Counted from the stretch's first letter, positions 31,455 through 42,673 are shown. The stretch: 64,000 bases of DNA from Erythrophleum ivorense (GCA_026724425.1 JAIUCV010000083.1:1054001-1118000), one strand, 5' to 3'. Notes: generated from the letters alone by a model not told the origin. Program-made: numbers and translations.

Positions 31455-34400
31455 TTATTTGAGAGTTTGGTTGGGGGTTTGGTTCGACGATTCTTGAACG
31501 TCGGGCACGGATTTCCCGGCAACATCCTCCGGCCTCGAAACCGCCTCGTCAACTTTATCAGGAACGCCCAGGACTTCGGCTGCGGCTTTCTCAGAAGCCT
31601 CCAGAGCTCGGCTCGATGCCTCCAGGATATCAGATGGGGCTTTCTCAACCAGACCTTCGGTTCTGGGAGGCAGTCCGCTAGCTTGAGCAAGATTTACTGG
31701 AACTTGGCTCATCGACTCCAGGGTCGCACCAACCGGCCTTATCTCGGGAATCACCACCGGTTCGACTCCACTCTGAAATACAAGGGACTCTCTATTAGTA
31801 CCCCATTGATCGACAATACCGAGACCAAGTCGGTCAAATCGAGTAATAGTTTTGTCTCTAAGGTGTACCTCGGGCGGCTCGACGGGATCCGGAAAGGGAA
31901 CGAGCTGACCGATTACGTTGGCTAACAGGGCACTAGCCTCTTCAGCGACCCCAGGATCCGAATCAATAAGCGCCTGGAGATCAGCAAGCTCAATGTCGAG
32001 ATCCGGCGGATCATCGCCTCGCATGTCGTTGATCAGTTCGACGTTGCCTTCGGCCTGAGCGATGCGCACGGCTCGTTCATGCACTTCGTGGAGTCTCGTC
32101 AGCCCAGACTTGATCGACTCGAGGAGCTTGGCGTACCGGCTGTTCACTCGGCACTTCACTTTTCTAACCTCGGCCAAATAGTTGGCGTCCATGGCTCGTA
32201 CTTTCTCGTTGAGCTCGCAGATTTTACCATGGAGAGCTTTCATTTTGATGGCATCATCAACGTTTTTGCCGGCCATCTTAGCTGCAGCCTCCCCCGGTGC
32301 TTGACTGATTCGGCCCGCTCCTTGGCCAACTCAGCCTCGAGCTTGGCCGCCTTCTCCTCGGCTTGTTTGGTCTCTATGGCACGCGCCTTCGATTCGACTT
32401 CATGCAATCTCTTCAGATTGTTGGCATGCTTCTGAAGCTCTTCGAGAGCGGCTTGACCCGAGCGAGCCCTGGTTTCATAGCCTTCGACGACCCTGTTGAA
32501 AGACTCCGAAAACTAAAATAGAAACGAAAAGCAATTGAGTATATATACGGAAACCTTCCTCGCAAAATAAGGGAACGGAAAGAGAACTTACCAAATGAAG
32601 ACGAGAAGCCGCCTCTTCATACGCTTCCCTCTCCAAAAGCGTATCGGGAGGAGGAAGGCGAACCCCGGGGGTACTCTTGACGAGATAGTTCGCCGCCTCG
32701 GTCCTCTGAAGAGAGCGGACCTGAGCAGGATCGACAAAGGAACCGGGAGGAGCATCCCCTTTGGCTTTCTTGGGCGCGCTCTCCTTAAGCCCCTCAACCG
32801 CGGCTCTCTTCTTGCTCATCACCTCAGACGGCTCGCTTGCCGACGGTTCGCCGGCAGGGTTAGAAGCTTTCTTCCGCCCCCGGTTAAGGACTAAGGCGTC
32901 CTGGTCCCTCGATGCGTTCGAGCGAGCCGGAGAAGGAGGTCTAGGAGAATTTTTCTTCTTTGAAGCCTTGTTTTTCGCCAAGGCTTCCTGGGCCAGCTTG
33001 TCCGCCTTCCCAACTTCCGTAGGCGGCCTATCACCAGGACCTTTCTTCTCTGAGCGGGGTTACATTACCCTCTTACCTTCGGTTTTCGAGGGAACGGCTT
33101 CACGACGAGCCACCGGATCGACTTCGAGACGAGCTTCCTTTTCTCGTCGTCGTTCTTTGAGCAGCGCGCGTGCAGACTTTGGGGGCATTGTATTCAAAGT
33201 CTCGGGCCAATCGGGAGCTTCCTCGTCCGAACTGTCTGAGGAGTCGAATGAATCGTAGGCTTGTTCGCGCGCCTTCTCCACTCGTTCGAGAGTAAAGTCT
33301 CGTTCCCAATTAACTTGCAGCTCGCAAGAACGGTCGAGGAATTCGGAGAGATCCGGCGGGAATCGAAGCACCAATCGTCGATCTGCAAAACAAGAAGACC
33401 GAGCAACGTTAGATGACGGTTCGCGAGAATTTGAAATAGTGATTTCTCTTCGGCTCGCACCGATTTCCTGCCAATTGTCCTTGATAAACTTCCTCCGCGT
33501 ACTCCCAACCGAAGCTCCATTTATTGGGACGAAGAAAAAAAACTTCTCCCAGCCATCATCTTTGTTGGGGAAGCCGTCGATGATTTTCCGATTCTTCTTA
33601 TTGGAGATGTAATAGCGAAGCGACTTCCCGCTACGACGAAACTCCAAGAGATTCTGAAGGTGATGGATCCCGAGCGGAATGCCAATCTCATAGCTCAGGA
33701 CGATCAACCCAACCAGATGCCGCATGCCTCGTGGCAGAAGTTGACCGAGTGCAAGCCCGTATTTCCCTAGGAAATGAAGAATCAGGCTCGGGATGGGAAA
33801 CCACAGAAAAGTCTGGTAAAAATAGCTTTCATATAGCGTCAAGCATCCAGGCGGTGGATCATCGGCTCTCTGATGGTTCGCTGGTAGGAGAAGCTCAACT
33901 TCTTCAGATATGTTGAAATAACGGCGGAGCGATTCCAAAGATGTCTTGGTACAAAGCGTTGCTCCAGGAGAATTCGCCGGGGCTCGCGTTGATTTGGCTC
34001 GCCTCTTTGCTCCCCGGGACGAACCAGCTCCAAATTGTGGCCGACTCGATACCTGAGCGAAAGGAGGTGCAAACGGTCTGAGAATGTCGCCGATCGCCCC
34101 GTCATCAAACGCCTGCTCAATTTTGATCGCCTCCGAATCGTATATCGGATCTAGCGATAGTATGGCGCGACCCGATCGATCATGGGAAGGATCCGCTTCC
34201 GTACGAGGAAGAGTTGGCTCTCCCATAGCCCCTTCATCAACGTCAGTTGGCTCGCGTGCCTCGTTAGAACCATCACGCTGAGCAACCGGGGGCTCGCTCG
34301 TCAGTCGATCGATCTCAGCGTCCCCCGTAGACCGAACCGACTGACTTTCGACTTCTGATTGCGAGCCGCTAGAATCGTCGGATGTATCCGAAAACCAACG

Positions 34401-34571
34401 CCGACTCGAAGTCCCGGAATCGTTGGAATTGTATGAACGATCCTCAGAGTGATCTGGCCCAATGGAAGGGGTACGACTGCCTGAAGACATTCGGCTCGGA
34501 AGGAAATGGATCGGAAAGTTTGAAGATGTGCCGGAGAAAGGTCTTATCACGGCGGCGCAAACGAAGAACAC
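31455..34571 (-). pseudogene. Tat antisense accessory gene (aORF), three predicted exons, copy 1
   Basis: Runs opposite to gag-pol. Exon 1 34571-33461 starts at an ATG about 100 bp after a minus TATA box. It has an acidic Ser-rich N-terminus, then LYESYFYQTFLWFPIPSLIL and LPRGMRHLVGLIVLSYEIGI, which resemble the plant 'putative gypsy type transposon' (Transposase_28-like) family. Predicted introns: 33460-33383 (78 nt; G/GTGCGAG...TTTTGCAG) and 32591-32513 (79 nt; G/GTAAGT...ATTTTAG). Both keep frame. Exon 2 is Lys/Ser-rich; exon 3 (32512-31455) is a coiled coil (HANNLKRLHEVESKARAIE) with an acidic tail. Copy 1 is broken by TAA at 33062-33060 (CAA in copy 2) and a 2-nt C insertion near 32290. 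Function unknown. Confidence 0.75.
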
Positions 34572-34670
34572 GAAGAACTTTAAAAAAAAGAGAGGAGAGA
34601 AAGAGAGAACTACCTTTTGCTCGGTCGAGGAGAGAGAGGCAGAATGAGAAAAATGAATCCCAAGGTCTCA

Positions 34671-34678
34671 TATTTATA
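34671..34678 (-). promoter_or_regulatory. TATA box of the antisense gene
   Basis: TATAAATA on the minus strand, about 100 bp upstream of the ATG at 34571. The distance fits a short 5' leader. It is kept in copy 2 near 61703-61710. Confidence 0.6.
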
Positions 34679-35011
34679 GAAGTTTTGGCGCGTGGGCGCG
34701 TCGGTTCGGGGAGATGAAACGGCGCGACCTAATCCACGCGCTGGCTCGGGAAGACGAAACGGCATGACCTAATTCTCGCCTAATCTCTAGGGCTTCTATC
34801 GAAGATTAGTGGGCCCGGAGACGTTTCGGATTCTGAGCCCATATACCGATAAAGCAACTCGACATCGTTTCATCAGAAGCAAACAGCGAGCCAAATATCT
34901 CGCGTCAAATATCGAGCGAAGCAACATTTGGCGAGCCATATCCATAGAAGAATCAAATGACAATGCCTTCTCACTTTCAACTTTTAGCTCGTCACTCTTA
35001 CACCTAAGACT

Positions 35012-35529
35012 AACGAGCTGGGGGCTAACTGTTGGGGTCGGATTCCACCCTGAGACATCGTCATTTGGATTGGGCAAATGGGGGAAGATCGAGCTGAACC
35101 GCACCAAACCGGGCCGAACCGGGCGTCAAACCGAAGGCCAGCCGGAAACTTCTCGATGGGCCGAACCAACATCCGACGGAGCGATTCGAGCCGAGGCCCA
35201 TCGAAGACTTTCCTTAAACTGAAGTCGGCGCGAGCCACAAAGGAAAGTTTACATTTATTGTGGAGTCGGCGCGAGCAGAAAAGGAAAGTTTACATTTTTG
35301 CGTAAAGTCGGTTGTAAAAATCGGTTCATATTCTCTTATAAATAGGAACCGATAGTCATTATTTGAGGGATCACTTTTCACACAGAAAAAGGCAACGCCA
35401 CACATATTGTAGCTCGCATAACAGCTAATAAAATAACCATCATTTGGATCGATCCTTGTGTTTACTTACGAAATTCTCGGCTCTCCCTAAAAACACTAAA
35501 AGTATCGTAGTGCAGTTTCGGCTCGCACA
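35012..35529 (+). repeat. PPT and 3' LTR of Tat element, copy 1
   Basis: PPT-like AACGAGCTGGGGGCTAAC (35012-35029) precedes TGTTGGGG at 35030; the LTR ends GGCTCGCACA at 35529 (500 bp). It carries GGCAACGCC where the 5' LTR has GGCACACGCC, and one mismatch in the TATA-flanking inverted repeat. Confidence 0.9.
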
Positions 35530-35769
35530 CTGAATCGATCTTTTCCTTTTTGAGTCGATACCTTGAGATATACCATATCTCCGACTTCAAAATTCACATC
35601 CCGTCTTGCTTGATCAGCATACTTCTTTTGCCGATCTTGCGCCTTCTTCATGTTGGCCCGGATAGTGAGCAGTTTGTCCATAGTCTCATCGACCATTTGC
35701 GGACCAAACACTCTTCGTTCACCAACTTCTGTCCAACACAAAGGCGTACGGCATGGCCTCCCGTATAAC
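35530..35769 (-). pseudogene. Minus-strand T integrase, middle piece
   Basis: Coding from YGRPCRTPLCWTEVGERR (right) to VYLKVSTQKGKDRF (left) matches 19930-20166. Bounded by the Athila solo LTR on the right and the Tat element on the left, so it is one gene split by two insertions. No stop is seen in the piece itself. Confidence 0.9.
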
Positions 35770-37323
35770 TGATATATCCATATTTTACATGTTTTTACTA
35801 TGGTTTTTAATATCTTTTATAACATAAATAATAAGGTTTTTGTGTACAAGAGGTAGTTTTCTTGTATATTGTGGTTTTGAGGTACCAACAGGTCAAAATG
35901 GCAAAAAGGAGGCAAAATGGAGCAAAAGAACTTCAAACAATGATCCATGCAAGTTTCCAAGTCAAGAGCTTCAATAAAACTCCAAAAGTCCAAATTCCGC
36001 ATTCGGACAGAATCGAAGCATCCGAAAGATGACCGCGGCAAAGGGGCTTTCCGACGTCCAAATCATGCGTCATGCGTCATGCGTCGAGGCGAAGTGGAAT
36101 TGGGCCATTTGGAGTAGGAATGCGGCCTAGGAGGTTTTTATCCCAAGACACGTCCGTCTGGCGAGTAAGTGAAGCCCATGGAGCTTGGATGAGCGAAATG
36201 GACCGGAATCACTTCGGGCCAAGCCTAAACTTCATCAGGACTCAATCCCACATCCTTACATGCGATTTGGAGGCGGCAGCCGCGCCTCTCTCAAGACTTG
36301 GTGAGCAAGCTCAAAGGAGAAGAAGAAAAGGAAACTTTCCTCCTCTCGCCCACGCATTAACTCAGCCGACCTAGCCTCCCCTCACCTATATATACTTGCT
36401 TTTAGCCTCTTGTATCAATCATCCTACAATTCCTTGAATCTCTTAATAAATTTCAGAGCCACTTAGGTGGTCTCCTCTCTTCCCTTTTCTTTTCTTCCCA
36501 TTGTAAATATTTACATGTTTCTTTAAGTTTTGCATACATCTATGAGTAGAGGTTTCTCTCCATGAAGGAACAACGGTTTGATCTCTATCACTCCGCCTCT
36601 TTTCAGTGGAATCATGAGACTCCTTCTATCTCTTAGATCTATTGTTGAATTATGGATCCTTCAATGAGGATATGACATGATTGCCTTCGCTATTCGATTG
36701 TTAAATAAAGGGGAAACCTTCTGGTTCTCCATCTTTATTTAAAGCTAATGCTTGTTGCTAGAGATGATCAACTAGCGACTTGATCTAAGGTTGATATACT
36801 CTCCAAAAGCTTGTTATATCTCCGGATCTAATATTTGATGGGCAAATCGTTTTAGGCTATGAAAGTAGACCAAAGAATTTTTGTGAACAATCATTACCTA
36901 ACCGTAATGCATGTCTCACTCTACAATGATCATGCGAAAGCTGAGCCCATTGGTTTAAGAGACATAGGGGATTGGAGCCACGAAAGTGGGAAAATCCTTC
37001 ATTAGTGTTTTGAGTTCATGAATCGGATTTAACAATCTTTTCAATCGATTTGGCACATGCCTTTGCGAATGTTTCCATTCAACAATATTTATCTTTGCTT
37101 CATGTTTTGCATTGTTAATATCTTTATGTTTTACAAAAACCAAAAAACACAAAACCCCTTTTTCATATTGTCGATCTAGCTTAGTTTGCATCTCATGATC
37201 TTGAAGTGTACATTCCGCAATCCTCAGTGGTTCGACCCCTAAATACTACAATTGTCTGTTGTGCACTTGCAACTCACGGTTTGTTTTAGGGTTATTTATT
37301 ACTTGCATATCCCACACACATCA
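35770..37323 (+). mobile_element. Athila-type solo LTR
   Basis: 1,554 bp, TGATATATCC...CACACATCA, flanked by a perfect 5-bp duplication ATAAC (35765-35769 and 37324-37328). Removing it and one ATAAC restores integrase reading YEALYGRPC. TATA box TATATATA at 36387-36394. It has no PBS, PPT or coding region, so it arose by recombination between two LTRs of a full element. Confidence 0.93.
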
Positions 37324-38545
37324 ATAACGCCTCATACGGAGACATACCGATACTCGTGTGGTAGCTATTGTTGTAGGAAAATTCTATCAATGGTAGATAG
37401 TCTTCCCAAACTCCACCCCAATCCAATATGCATAATCTTAGCATATCCTCCAAGGTCCGGATGGTACGCTCCGTCTGTCCATCCATCTCAGGGTGAAAGG
37501 CCGTACTAAGATTTTGTACCGTCCCAAATGCCCCTTGCAGCGCTCGCCAAAATTTTGCCGTAAACCTTGGATCTCGGTCAGATACTATATCTGCCGGTAC
37601 TCCGTGTAGTCTCACAATCTGATTAATGTAGAGCTCCGCCAAGGTCTTTACCTTGTCTGAATCTCGGATTGCGAGTAAGTGAGCCACCTTTGTCAACCGG
37701 TCCACAATGATCCATATGGAATTGTTCATCCGGCCCCTTGCAATTGGTAGCCCGGTGATCAAATCCATCGCTATGGAATCCCATTTCCACTCCGGCACCC
37801 AATGTTCTGCCTTAATTTGTTGACACGCTTGGCATTGTGCTATCCATTTGGCTACCGCTTTCTTCAAGCCTGGCCAATGATAGTACCTTCGCACGTCTTT
37901 GTACATTTTTGTGCTCCCGGGATGAATACTAAGTACGGACTGATGTGCGATCCTTAGTATCTCATCTCGTAACCCATCTCCTTCAGGTACGGAGATCCTT
38001 CCATGAACCATTAAGGTTCCATCCTTCGCCAACTGATACTCACTCATATTCTCCTCCTCGTCCGACTCCTCGATCTTTTCCACAATCTTGCGGATCTTGT
38101 CATCCCGCAATTGTGTCTCTCGAATCCTTTGGATTAAACTCGCCTGGTTTACTGCTTGAAATCCCAAAGGTTCACTTGATTCTCCTTCCAAGGCTGAAAG
38201 CCTTATCGTTTGGAACTCCTCATTAAGAGCTTCCAATTCTTTCTCCTTGCTCACTTCCAATCTTCGTCGACTTAAAGCATCCACCACCACATTGGCTTTA
38301 CCCGGATGGTATTGGATCTTTAAATCATAGTCCGCGATGAACTCCATCCATCGCCGCTGCCGTAAATTCAAATCTCCTTGAGTGAATAAGTATTTCAGAC
38401 TTTGGTGATCCGTAAATACTTGAACACTCTCGCCATAAAGATATGATCTCCATATCCTTAAGGCGAACACAACCGCTGCCATTTCCAAATCATGAGTCGG
38501 ATAGTTCTCTTCTTGTTTTCTGAGTTGCCTGGAAGCATAGGCCAA
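37324..38545 (-). pseudogene. pol: Minus-strand T pol: RNase H and integrase, 5' truncated
   Basis: The frame starts inside RNase H (AYASRQLRKQEENYPTHDLE, TDHQSLKYLF) at the duplication breakpoint 38545. It holds the integrase zinc finger (HQSVLSIHPGS...CQACQQIKAEH), core DLITGLPIARG, IVSDRDPRFTAKFW and TDGQTE-like DGQTERTIRTLEDMLRLC, ending YEAL at the solo LTR. RT and protease lie beyond the breakpoint and are absent. About six codons after AEH are missing relative to the plus copy (VPGGLLQSLPIPEW shortened to VPEW). No stop is seen in the piece. Confidence 0.92.
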
Positions 38546-38571
38546 TAGGACTCAACCTTTTTCTTTGGCAG

Positions 38572-39990
38572 ATGTCAAATCAGGGTGGTGGTCAATCGTG
38601 GGGTTCGCAATCGGGTCGGGACGTGTCGGGGTCGCAGTATATGAATATCTCTTCGGATACCACGATGTATTCGCAAGATGAAAGTATGTGGAGTGGGGAG
38701 GTGCATGGCTATATGCCAGCATTAGCGAGTGAGTCTGATTATGGAAATCAGTGGTACTATGGCCCATGGGATAACCCCATGCCGTCATACCCATCAATGA
38801 CGCATTCACCGGTAGGAAATCCGGGACATTTTCAAGAACCGCAAAGTTACCAGCATCCGAATGCTTCGGCTGGACAGCCAATGTCCGGAGCTAGGACGTC
38901 TGTGAAAGATGATACGGTGGAACAGCCGGGACAACAACAAGTAGATCCGACCTTGAGTATGGTGCATAATCTACTGTCCCAAGTGCTGCAGCAAGGTCAA
39001 GCTGGTGCAGGCAATGGAACGCCTCCTCCACCGGACTTACTGAAAATTGTCACGATAATGAAGACATTGGGGACCTATAGATTTGCGGGGAACCCAGATC
39101 CTTATGCGGCGGACGCATGGATGCAATGTCTTGAGAAGAACTTCTCGGTGACCAGATGTCTCCCGGAGTTCAAGAAGGATGTGGCAGTGTATTATCTCGA
39201 GCAGGAAGCTCTGGATTGGTGGAATAGTCTTGATCGACAGACTTACCACACAATCTATAGTTGGGAGGTCTTTCGGGACGAGTTTAAACAAAAGTATTTC
39301 CCTCCAGAGGCGCATGATCGCTTGGAGCAAGCTTTCATTACGTTGACTCAAGGGAAACGGAGTGTGAGGGAGTATGAAGCGGAATTCATTAAGTTACAGA
39401 AGTATGTGACTTTTGGATACGGTGATGAGAAGGCGATGGTACGTAAGTTTCTACAAGGATTGAAGCCGGAGATCGGTGGCCGACTTCAAGCGGTGACCTA
39501 TACTCATCTCTATGAAGTTATAAAGAAGGCGGTGAATGTGGAGACGTACCTCGGTAAGGAAGAAACGGTGACGGGCAAGGCTAAAGAGAATCGGAACCAG
39601 TCAGCAAGAAGGAATAATACGTCCAAATATGGAGAAGGACGTAAAGGTGGAGATCCTAGGCCAAATGATTATAGGCCTAGGAGCATGAAATGTTTTCTGT
39701 GTGGAGTGGAGGGACATATCTCACGAGATTGTCCAGGGGTAAGAAACTCAACTCCGACCTGGGTGATATGTTTTGAGTGTGGTGAAAAGGGACATTATGC
39801 AAATGTATGTCCAAGGAGGAAAGTTGATACGTCCAAGGCGGACGGGAACCAGCCGTCAACTACCCGATATGCGAAAGAACCCTCGGTTAAGCGCCAAGCC
39901 ACTGCAGGGAGAGTGTATGCTTTAGGCGCTGAGGTTGGTAAACCTCCAGAATCGTCAAGTGGTCCTATCACAGGTTTGTTTGGGTGCTAA
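38572..39990 (+). CDS. gag: T-family gag, intact frame (472 aa), copy 2
   Basis: Nucleocapsid/capsid protein of a Tekay/Del-like chromovirus. Residues 1-130 are Gly/Ser/Gln-rich. The gag capsid domain spans about 170-330 (YAADAWMQCLEKNF, WWNSLDRQTYHTIYSWEVFR, VREYEAEFIKLQKYV, RKFLQGLKPEI). Two CCHC zinc knuckles lie at about 375-420 (CFLCGVEGHISRDC, CFECGEKGHYANVC). ATG 38572 is chosen because it matches the position after the PBS in copy 1, but copy 2 lost its 5' LTR and PBS at the breakpoint 38546. The stop at 39988-39990 lies inside the predicted intron. It is the only whole retroelement gene in the window, although without a promoter of its own. Confidence 0.88.
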   Translation: MSNQGGGQSWGSQSGRDVSGSQYMNISSDTTMYSQDESMWSGEVHGYMPALASESDYGNQWYYGPWDNPMPSYPSMTHSPVGNPGHFQEPQSYQHPNASAGQPMSGARTSVKDDTVEQPGQQQVDPTLSMVHNLLSQVLQQGQAGAGNGTPPPPDLLKIVTIMKTLGTYRFAGNPDPYAADAWMQCLEKNFSVTRCLPEFKKDVAVYYLEQEALDWWNSLDRQTYHTIYSWEVFRDEFKQKYFPPEAHDRLEQAFITLTQGKRSVREYEAEFIKLQKYVTFGYGDEKAMVRKFLQGLKPEIGGRLQAVTYTHLYEVIKKAVNVETYLGKEETVTGKAKENRNQSARRNNTSKYGEGRKGGDPRPNDYRPRSMKCFLCGVEGHISRDCPGVRNSTPTWVICFECGEKGHYANVCPRRKVDTSKADGNQPSTTRYAKEPSVKRQATAGRVYALGAEVGKPPESSSGPITGLFGC

Positions 39991-40163
39991 CTCTCTTTGT
40001 GTGAAAGATTGTTTGCTTGTGATATGAACTTGATTGATTGATAGATTAGATTGCATGTGGTGAAATTGCTTTCTTTTCTTGAGTGTGGTGAATGATCATG
40101 ACTTGCATGTGGTGAAAGTGCAAAGTCAAGTAATGATTATTCTTGTGGTTGTGATGGTGTTAG
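39974..40163 (+). other. Predicted 190-nt intron between gag and protease, copy 2
   Basis: Donor ACAG/GTTTGT at 39974, acceptor GGTGTTAG/GA at 40163. The interior is T-rich and has TGCTAAC and several TTGATTGAT-like branch candidates. The gag stop (39988-39990) is inside. Gag is in frame 1 and pol in frame 2; removing 190 nt (3n+1) joins them as PITG-TLHVDGNP, the expected spacing before the protease motif DSGASHSF. This is inferred from sequence only. Confidence 0.62.
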
Positions 40164-42673
40164 GAACATTACATGTTGATGGTAACCCCACTCATGTCTT
40201 GTTTGATTCGGGTGCGTCACATAGTTTTGTGACTCCTGATGTGGTGAAGAAGTTTCGAAGGATCTATGCGTTGAAAGAGGTAAGTGTTTCCGTGCTAACC
40301 CCAGGAAACCAAATCCTTAGATCTTTGAACTTGGTGGTAGGTGTTCCCATAGAGATTTTGAAGAGAATCTTTAGGGCAAACCTACTAGTAGTGCCTATGG
40401 CCGGTTATGAGGTGATATTAGGCATGGATTGGCTATCTAGGTATAGGGCCAATCTAGATTGTAGTAAAGGAAGGGTCACCTTGGAGGGGGACCAAAATAC
40501 GGTGGTGGTTTACCAAGGGATACGGCCTAGTACGGGTGTCTCTGTGGTATCGGCATTAAGGGTGAGACAACAACTGATAGAGGAAAGTGCCTATCTAGTT
40601 GCCATTCGGGTGGTTGAAGCGGAAGTGGAGGAAGAAACGACGGTAGAGGATATACTGGTTGTTTGTGAGTATGAGGATGTGTTCAAGTCGTTGACGGAGT
40701 TACCTCCACCTCGGAGTAACCCGTTCACCATAAACTTGATACCAGAGGCGTCTCCTATAGCAAAGACTCCTTACCGGATGGCGCCGGCGGAACTGGCCGA
40801 GTTGAAGGCGCAGTTGGAGGATTTGTTGGAGAAAGGGTTTGTGCGATCAAGCTCTTCACCGTGGGGTGCGCCAGTATTATTCGTGAAGAAGAAGGATGGG
40901 AGCATGAGGCTCTGCATTGATTATCGAGGGATCAACAACATCACGATCAAGGATAAGTATCCACTTCCTAGGATCGATGAATTGTTGGATCAATTGCGGG
41001 GAGCAAGTTGGTTTTCGAAAATCGACTTGGCTTCGGGGTATCATCAAATCCCCATTGAGAGTAGGGATGTGATGAAAACGGCATTCAATACTCGGTACGG
41101 TCAGTTCGAGTTTGTGGTAATGCCGTTTGGATTAACCAACGCACCGGCGGCGTTTATGCGGTTAATGAATGAAGTGTTTCACGATTACTTGGATAGTTTC
41201 GTGATCATCTTCATTGATGATATTCTGATCTACTCTCGGACCAAGGAAGGGCATGAGGAGCACTTAAGGAAGGTCTTGGAGAGGTTGACAGATCAGAAAT
41301 TATACGCGAAGTTTAGTAAGTGTCGTTTTTGGAAACGGGAGATAGGTTTCCTAGGACACAAGATCTCTGAACAAGGTGTGTCAGCAGATCCGGAGAAGAT
41401 AGAGGTAATCCGAGATTGGCCTCGACCAACGAATGTGACGGAGGTGAGGAGCTTTCTTGGATTGGCCGGTTATTATCGGAAATTTGTGAGTGGGTTTTCA
41501 TCCATAGCAAAACCGATGACAAAGTTAACAGGGAAGGGAGTCCCTTTTGTGTGGAGTGACGATGTGGAGAAAGCTTTCTTGAAGCTTAAGGAGGCTTTGA
41601 CTACGGCCCCGATACTAACGTTACCGGAGCCGGGCAAGCCGTATGATGTATACGCGGATGCGTCGAGAGTCGGATTGGGATGTGTTTTAATGCAAGAAGG
41701 GAAGGTGTTGGCCTATGCTTCCAGGCAACTTAGAAAACACGAAGAGAACTATCCGACTCATGATTTGGAAATGGCAGCGGTTGTGTTCGCCTTAAGGATA
41801 TGGAGATCATATCTTTATGGCGAGAGTGTTCAAGTATTTACGGATCACCAAAGTCTGAAATACTTATTCACTCAAGGAGATTTGAATTTACGGCAGCGGC
41901 GATGGATGGAGTTCATCGCGGACTATGATTTAAAGATCCAATACCATCCGGGTAAAGCCAATGTGGTGGTGGATGCTTTAAGTCGACGAAGATTGGAAGT
42001 GAGCAAGGAGAAAGAATTGGAAGCTCTTAATGAGGAGTTCCAAACGATAAGGCTTTCAGCCTTGGAAGGAGAATCAAGTGAACCTTTGGGATTTCAAGCA
42101 GTAAACCAGGCGAGTTTAATCCAAAGGATTCGAGAGACACAATTGCGGGATGACAAGATCCGCAAGATTGTGGAAAAGATCGAGGAATCGGACGAGGAGG
42201 AGAATATGAGTAAGTATCAGTTGGCGAAGGATGGAACCTTAATGGTTCATGGAAGGATCTCCGTACCTGAAGGAGATGGGTTACGAGATGAGATACTAAG
42301 GATCGCACATCAGTCCGTACTTAGTATTCATCCCGGGAGCACAAAAATTTACAAAGACGTGCGAGGGTACTATCATTGGCCAGGCTTGAAGAAAGCGGTA
42401 GCCAAATGGATAGCACAATGCCAAGCGTGTCAACAAATTAAGGCAGAACATCGGGTGCCAGGAGGGCTACTTCAGAGTCTGCCTATACCGGAGTGGAAAT
42501 GGGATTCCATAGCGATGGATTTGATCACCGGGCTACCAATTGCAAGGGGCCGGATGAACAATTCCATATTGGTCATTGTGGACCGGTTGATAAAGATGGC
42601 TTGTTTGGATGATATTTGTTTTAGTCCAAACAAACACAACTCAGTTTTCGTTTTACGGGTTGCAAAGCCTTAG
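40079..42673 (+). pseudogene. pol: T-family pol (protease, RT, RNase H, partial integrase), copy 2
   Basis: Open for 864 codons, same domain order and same integrase truncation (at about 42601) as copy 1, with about 7 amino-acid differences. Protease DSGASHSF, RT FIDDILIYS, RNase H TDHQSLKYLF and the integrase zinc finger all look intact. The leading TTG is not a convincing start; entry by splicing at 40164 is more likely. With the integrase core cut, no independent integration is possible. Confidence 0.92.

Larger units (their letters stand above)
26930..35529 (+). mobile_element. Tat-type Ty3/gypsy element, non-autonomous, copy 1
   Basis: 8,600 bp. LTRs of 501 and 500 bp start TGTTGGGGTCGG and end GGCTCGCACA. 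The target duplication CTGAA is at 26925-26929 and 35530-35534; the empty site is seen uninterrupted at about 19921-19945. Order: 5' LTR, PBS, gag N-terminus, deletion, N-terminal half of RT, deletion, RNase H remnant, integrase, hairpin and repeat region, antisense accessory gene, PPT, 3' LTR. An antisense gene between integrase and the 3' LTR is a feature of some Tat elements. By eye the LTRs differ at about 5 positions, so the insertion is fairly young. Confidence 0.92.
13257..38545 (+). repeat. Tandem duplicated block, copy 1 (25,289 bp)
   Basis: Everything from TAGGACTCACC at 13257 to the RNase H fragment ending at 38545 reappears in the same order and orientation from 38546. The shift is 25,289 bp through about 21.5 kb and then changes with local indels (25,275; 26,893; 26,025-26,029; 27,032). 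Shared landmarks: gag start, INT break at 17312, LTR palindrome, Tat insertion with TSD CTGAA, and Athila LTR insertion with TSD ATAAC. Confidence 0.93.

Noticed and set aside
31467..31925. Plus-strand 152-codon frame in the Tat 3' region (also 57496-57954)
   Set aside because: It is the shadow of the antisense exon 3, whose minus frame is longer, coiled-coil and continuous with upstream exons.
33060..34571. Antisense gene as a host gene captured by the element
   Set aside because: Its N-terminal half resembles a protein family known from plant gypsy elements, and an antisense ORF at this place occurs in other Tat elements. No host family was recognised.
40079..40163. Independent translation start of pol at the TTG codon 40079
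   Set aside because: No ATG and no similarity to protease elements before GTLHVDG; the splice model explains the frame change better.
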